NCBI RefSeq assembly: GCF_002803155.1
Contig: NZ_NNBP01000001.1
Span: forward strand, 248,001 to 312,000
DNA length: 64,000 bases
Origin: Streptomyces sp. CB02959
GTDB taxonomy: Bacteria > Actinomycetota > Actinomycetes > Streptomycetales > Streptomycetaceae
Direction of reading: 5' to 3'
Under the pieces are notes generated by a model. That model was given only the letters and a program-made list of their open reading frames with translations, had not been told where the DNA came from and ran no database searches. The position numbers and the translations under genes are program-made. Positions 60,711 through 64,000 of the stretch are shown here, in pieces (within the stretch, counting starts at the first letter, position 1; every line of letters starts with the position of its first letter).

Positions 60711-62342
60711 GTGACCCCCCACATATCTCGTAAGACCCGTGTGACCGGTTCGGTCGCCGCCGCCGCGGCCCTGCTCGTCGCCGGCATCACGGCCGCCGGT
60801 ACCGCCGGCGCCGCCCCCGCCACCGCCCCCCACGGCGGTGCGCCCCTCGCGCTCAGCACCTCGCACCGCGCGGAGCTGGTGCAGGACGCGCAGGCCGCCA
60901 CGGCGCAGACCGCCAAGACCCTGGGCCTGGGCGCGCAGGAGAAGCTGGTCGTCAGGGACGTCATCAAGGACACCGACGGCACCGTGCACACCCGCTACGA
61001 CCGCACCTACGCCGGCCTGCCGGTGCTCGGCGGCGACCTGGTCGTGCACACCGCCAAGGGCGGCGCCGTCAAGGGCGTCAGCAAGGCCACCAAGGCGAAC
61101 GTCACCGTCGCCTCGACCACCGCGAAGATCGCCCCGAAGGCCGCCGCGCTGGCCGCCGAGTCGACCGCGACCAAGACCATCGGCGCCAAGAAGGTCGACG
61201 CGCCGGCGCCCCGCAAGGTGATCTGGGCCGCCAAGGGCACCCCGGTGCTGGCCTACGAGACCGTGGTCGGCGGCGTCCAGAAGGACGGCACGCCCAACCA
61301 GCTGCACGTCATCACCGACGCCAACACCGGCAAGAAGCTCTTCCAGTACCAGGGCATCGAGAACGGCGTCGGCAACAGCGAGTACGCCGGCAAGGTCGAC
61401 CTCACGACCAAGAAGGGCGCCAACGGCTACGAGCTGACCGACGACACCCGCGGCGGCCACTCGACGTTCGACCTGAGCGGCAGCGAGAGCGGCGACGGCA
61501 AGCTGTTCACCAACTCCACCGACACGTGGGGCGACGGCAAGCCCAGCAACCCGCAGACCGCCGCCGTCGACGCCGCCTACGGCGCCCAGGAGACCTGGGA
61601 CTACTACAAGAACGTGCACGGCCGCAGCGGCATCAAGGGCGACGGCAAGGGTGCCACCTCCCGCGTCCACTACGGCCAGAACTACGTCAACGCGTTCTGG
61701 GACGACAGCTGCTTCTGCATGACGTACGGCGACGGCCAGGGCAACAACAAGCCGCTGACCGCCCTCGACGTCGCGGGCCACGAGATGTCGCACGGCGTCA
61801 CCGCGGCCACCGCGAAGCTGGAGTACAGCGGCGAGTCCGGCGGCCTGAACGAGGCGACGTCGGACATCTTCGGCGCCTCCGTCGCGTTCTACGCGAAGAA
61901 CCCCGAGGAGCCGGGCAGCTACTTCATCGGCAAGAAGATCGACATCAACGGCGACGGCAAGCCGCTGCGCTACATGGACAAGCCCTCCAAGGACGGCCAG
62001 TCCCTGGACAACTGGAGCGCCGACGCCGGCAACGTCGACGTCCACTACTCCTCCGGCATCGCCAACCACTTCTTCTACCTGCTGTCCGAGGGCAGCGGCC
62101 CGAAGGACGCCAACGGCGACCACTACGACAGCCCGACCGCGGACGGCTCCAAGGTCACCGGCATCGGCCGGGACAAGGCCGAGAAGATCTGGTTCAAGGC
62201 GCTGACCACGTACATGACGTCGACCACCGACTACAAGGCGGCCCGCGAGGCGACCGTCAAGGCGGCCACCGACCTCTACGGCGCGGGTGGCGCCGAGGTC
62301 AAGGGCGTCGAGTCGGCCTGGGCCGGCGTCAACGTCAAGTGA
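60711..62342 (+). CDS. Secreted M4 metallopeptidase (short paralogue)
   Basis: A 543-residue paralogue of the upstream protease without the C-terminal Ig and P domains. Sec signal, then an FTP propeptide and catalytic domain with HEMSH (His357, Glu358, His361) and Glu381 in GGLNEATSD. The CFC pair is also present (CFCMTYGDG). The mature catalytic domain is highly similar to copy 1, including WDYYKNVHGR, YVNAFWDDSCFC and KPSKDG. GTG 60711 has AAGGAG 6 bases upstream. A tandem terminator follows its stop. Confidence 0.96.
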   Translation: MTPHISRKTRVTGSVAAAAALLVAGITAAGTAGAAPATAPHGGAPLALSTSHRAELVQDAQAATAQTAKTLGLGAQEKLVVRDVIKDTDGTVHTRYDRTYAGLPVLGGDLVVHTAKGGAVKGVSKATKANVTVASTTAKIAPKAAALAAESTATKTIGAKKVDAPAPRKVIWAAKGTPVLAYETVVGGVQKDGTPNQLHVITDANTGKKLFQYQGIENGVGNSEYAGKVDLTTKKGANGYELTDDTRGGHSTFDLSGSESGDGKLFTNSTDTWGDGKPSNPQTAAVDAAYGAQETWDYYKNVHGRSGIKGDGKGATSRVHYGQNYVNAFWDDSCFCMTYGDGQGNNKPLTALDVAGHEMSHGVTAATAKLEYSGESGGLNEATSDIFGASVAFYAKNPEEPGSYFIGKKIDINGDGKPLRYMDKPSKDGQSLDNWSADAGNVDVHYSSGIANHFFYLLSEGSGPKDANGDHYDSPTADGSKVTGIGRDKAEKIWFKALTTYMTSTTDYKAAREATVKAATDLYGAGGAEVKGVESAWAGVNVK

Positions 62343-62363
62343 CACCCGGCAACAACGCATAGC

Positions 62364-62394
62364 GTCAACCGGCCGCGCACCGCGGCCGGTTGAC
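62364..62394 (+). terminator. First hairpin of the protease terminator
   Basis: A perfect 14-bp stem (GTCAACCGGCCGCG / CGCGGCCGGTTGAC) with a 3-base loop begins 21 bases after the protease stop codon. Another stem-loop follows 9 bases later, so the two probably work together. Confidence 0.85.
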
Positions 62395-62403
62395 CGCACC
62401 GCA

Positions 62404-62448
62404 CCGGCGTGGCCGGGGGAGCGATCCCCCGGCCACGCCGGCTTTTTT
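62404..62448 (+). terminator. Rho-independent terminator after the second M4 protease
   Basis: A perfect 17-bp stem with a GCGA tetraloop (62404-62420 and 62425-62441) is followed by C and six T residues. This is the clearest intrinsic terminator in the window. Confidence 0.95.
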
Positions 62449-63015
62449 CGGCCAGCTCTCCGCCGCCGATCCCCGCCGGGCGGCGGCGCCCACCGGCGCC
62501 CCCGGCCCGCCGACCCCGCCCCGTACGGTCACCCGTTCGCCGATCGGCCACGCACGCCCCTCCCCCGGACAGGCATTCCGCCCCGCCCGCCCCAGCCCAG
62601 GGGCGACCCCCCGGCGCCCCGTACTGCCGGGTCCGCCGATATGGCCAATTCCACCCCCTCAGGCGGTCTTGTACGGACTCCCGCACGGCGAGAGGCTGCG
62701 GGGGTGGCGCCGACGGGCCCCGGCGCGGCAACGGACTTCCGCACACCGCAACTCCGCTGTGATCAGACCGAGTTGAGGAGGCGAACGCCGACCGTGTCAG
62801 CACCGAGCCGCAGTCGCCCACCAGGGCGGCGGCCCGCGCCCACCGGAGCACACGGCGTGAGCGGTTACGTATCGGTAGTTCACATTCCCGCGGCTTTCCC
62901 CCGCGCCGCACACGGGAAGGCTCACCGGGTACACCGCTCCGCACCCCCGGCCGGCGGGGCCCGATCCGGCCCGCCGTGCCATCCGCCAGCAGAGTGAAAG
63001 CGGACAGGAGCGCCC
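62449..63015 (+). promoter_or_regulatory. Long promoter region upstream of glgE
   Basis: About 570 bp without a gene that I can support on either strand. It is GC-rich, with less biased stretches near 62630-62660 and 62860-62890 (GGTTACGTATCGGTAGTTCACATTC), which look promoter-like, but no -35/-10 pair is certain. It lies between a strong terminator and the small ORF before glgE. Confidence 0.45.
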
Positions 63016-63099
63016 ATGCCCGCACCCCGCCCCCCTGCCGTGGAGCGGATAGAAAGGACAAAACCCCTCAAAGCATCACAAACCCAGGTGAGCCCATGA
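63016..63099 (+). CDS. Small ORF overlapping the glgE start (27 codons)
   Basis: ATG 63016 has a strong ACAGGAG ribosome-binding site and opens a 27-residue peptide, MPAPRPPAVERIER..., ending at TGA 63097-63099. The stop overlaps the glgE ATG (ATGA), in the classic coupled form. Known GlgE proteins start MPA and have about 17-25 residues before GRIPVLDV, so this could be the original GlgE N-terminus disconnected by a frameshift. It might equally be a regulatory leader peptide. Confidence 0.55.
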   Translation: MPAPRPPAVERIERTKPLKASQTQVSP

Positions 63100-64000
63100 T
63101 CGGTCGCATCCCTGTACTGGACATCCGCCCGCAGATCGATTGCGGCCGCCGCCCGGCCAAGGCCGTGGTGGACGAAACCTTCGAGGTCTCCGCCACGGTC
63201 TTCCGAGAAGGCCACGACGCGGTCGCCGCGAACGTGGTGCTGCGCAACCCGGCGGGCCGCTGCGGCCCGTGGACCCCGATGCGGGAGCAGGCACCGGGCA
63301 CCGACCGGTGGACCTGCGAGGTCACCCCCGACGTCGAGGGGCGCTGGACGTTCACCGTGGAGGCGTGGTCCGACCCGGTCTCCACCTGGCGCAAGCACGC
63401 CGCAGTCAAGATCCCGGCCGGTATCGACACCGAACTGGTCCTGGCCGAGGGCGCCGCACTGCACGAGCGGGCCGCCGGCGAGGTCCCCAAGAGCGACGGC
63501 CGGGAGTCGGTGCTGACCGCCGTCGACGCGCTGCGCGACGCCACCCTGCCGGCCGCCACCCGCCTGGCCGCCGCGCTCGCCCCGCAGGTCACCGAGGCGC
63601 TGGACCGCCACCCGCTGCGCGAACTGCTCACCGTCTCCCGCCCGATGCCGCTGGTCGTCGAGCGCCGAAGAGCCCTGTACGGCTCCTGGTACGAGCTCTT
63701 CCCGCGCTCCGAGGGCGCCGTGACCGCCCCGGACGGCACGGCCGTCGGCGGCACCCTGCGCACCGCCGCCGAGCGGCTGCCCGCGGTCGCCGCGATGGGC
63801 TTCGACGTGGTCTACCTCCCGCCCGTCCACCCGATCGGCACCACCCACCGCAAGGGCCCCAACAACGCGCTGTCCGCGGGGCCGCACGACGTCGGCTCCC
63901 CCTGGGCCATCGGGTCGCCGGCCGGCGGCCACGACGCGCTCCACCCGGACCTGGGCACCTTCGAGGACTTCGACCACTTCGTACGGACCGCCCGCGACCT
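63096..64000 (+). CDS. glgE: Maltosyltransferase GlgE (partial, N-terminal)
   Basis: Transfers maltosyl from maltose-1-phosphate to alpha-glucan ends in the trehalose-to-glycogen pathway. About 301 residues are visible before the window ends, starting MIGRIPVLDIRPQIDCGRRPAKAVVDETFEVSATVFREGHDAVAANVVL. The N-terminal domain ends in RALYGSWYELFPRSEG, then the start of the GH13 barrel with AMGFDVVYLPPVHPIGTTHRKGPNNALSAGPHDVGSPWAIGS. It matches the start of Streptomyces GlgE1 closely from VGRIPVLDV on. The start is ATG 63096, but homologues carry extra N-terminal residues; the upstream ORF at 63016 may supply or have lost them. Confidence 0.96.
   Translation, partial: MIGRIPVLDIRPQIDCGRRPAKAVVDETFEVSATVFREGHDAVAANVVLRNPAGRCGPWTPMREQAPGTDRWTCEVTPDVEGRWTFTVEAWSDPVSTWRKHAAVKIPAGIDTELVLAEGAALHERAAGEVPKSDGRESVLTAVDALRDATLPAATRLAAALAPQVTEALDRHPLRELLTVSRPMPLVVERRRALYGSWYELFPRSEGAVTAPDGTAVGGTLRTAAERLPAVAAMGFDVVYLPPVHPIGTTHRKGPNNALSAGPHDVGSPWAIGSPAGGHDALHPDLGTFEDFDHFVRTARD

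Overview
This is a high-GC actinobacterial chromosome segment, almost certainly from Streptomyces or a close relative. The evidence is the very high G+C with G/C-ending codons, GTG starts, many 4-bp GTGA/ATGA gene overlaps, a Streptomyces-type gcvT glycine riboswitch, and a gene order (ligA, mnmA, gdhA, peptide ABC operon, gcvT-gcvH-glyA-sdaA, glgX, ABC exporters, M4 proteases, glgE) that I recognise from the Streptomyces chromosomal core. I see no rRNA, tRNA, CRISPR array, prophage or insertion sequence.

Layout. 1-5.7 kb: the start of a membrane protein, then a MetE-like protein plus DNA ligase LigA in one operon, then a MarR regulator upstream of an MFS exporter with paired operators. 5.8-9.4 kb: a short-chain dehydrogenase, a LOG-family protein, NADP-type glutamate dehydrogenase and a VC0807-type membrane protein. 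9.6-13.5 kb: MnmA and a cysteine desulfurase (tRNA 2-thiolation), separated by a Tat-exported amidase, then a Phd/RelE toxin-antitoxin pair. 13.4-16.4 kb: a thioesterase, a TRIC-type channel and a secreted M1 peptidase. 16.5-22.9 kb: a five-gene peptide ABC importer. 23.3-31.1 kb: two SseB-family genes and a P-loop protein face a glycine-riboswitch-controlled gcvT-gcvH-glyA-sdaA cluster that makes and disposes of serine and one-carbon units.

31.2-37.7 kb is an envelope block: a DedA-PAP2-PAP2 operon is divergent from a BlaI/M56-peptidase pair across a perfect double BlaI-type operator, and an OmpR/EnvZ-type two-component system follows. 38-45.5 kb holds a GT4 glycosyltransferase, a GH25 lysozyme without a signal peptide, NadE, a CcdA/DsbA-like thiol-redox pair, a secreted orphan, an RsbW-like ATPase and an enoyl-CoA hydratase. 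45.6-48.4 kb: two paralogous lipoprotein L,D-transpeptidases. 48.7-57.8 kb: glgX and four overlapping ABC half-exporters. One has lost most of its membrane domain. Two others have complementary degenerate nucleotide-binding domains. 58.1-62.3 kb: two paralogous secreted M4 metalloproteases. 62.4-64 kb: strong terminators and the start of glgE, preceded by a small ORF overlapping its start.

The most interesting items are the BlaI/M56-DedA-PAP2 module (a possible regulated undecaprenyl-phosphate recycling unit), the asymmetric ABC exporter, the truncated ABC gene, the RelE toxin gene with a TTA codon and no normal stop, the ORF coupled to glgE, and a 16-bp dyad shared by two secreted-peptidase genes. 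Functions come from motif recognition without database searches. Start sites follow ribosome-binding sites and are inferred.
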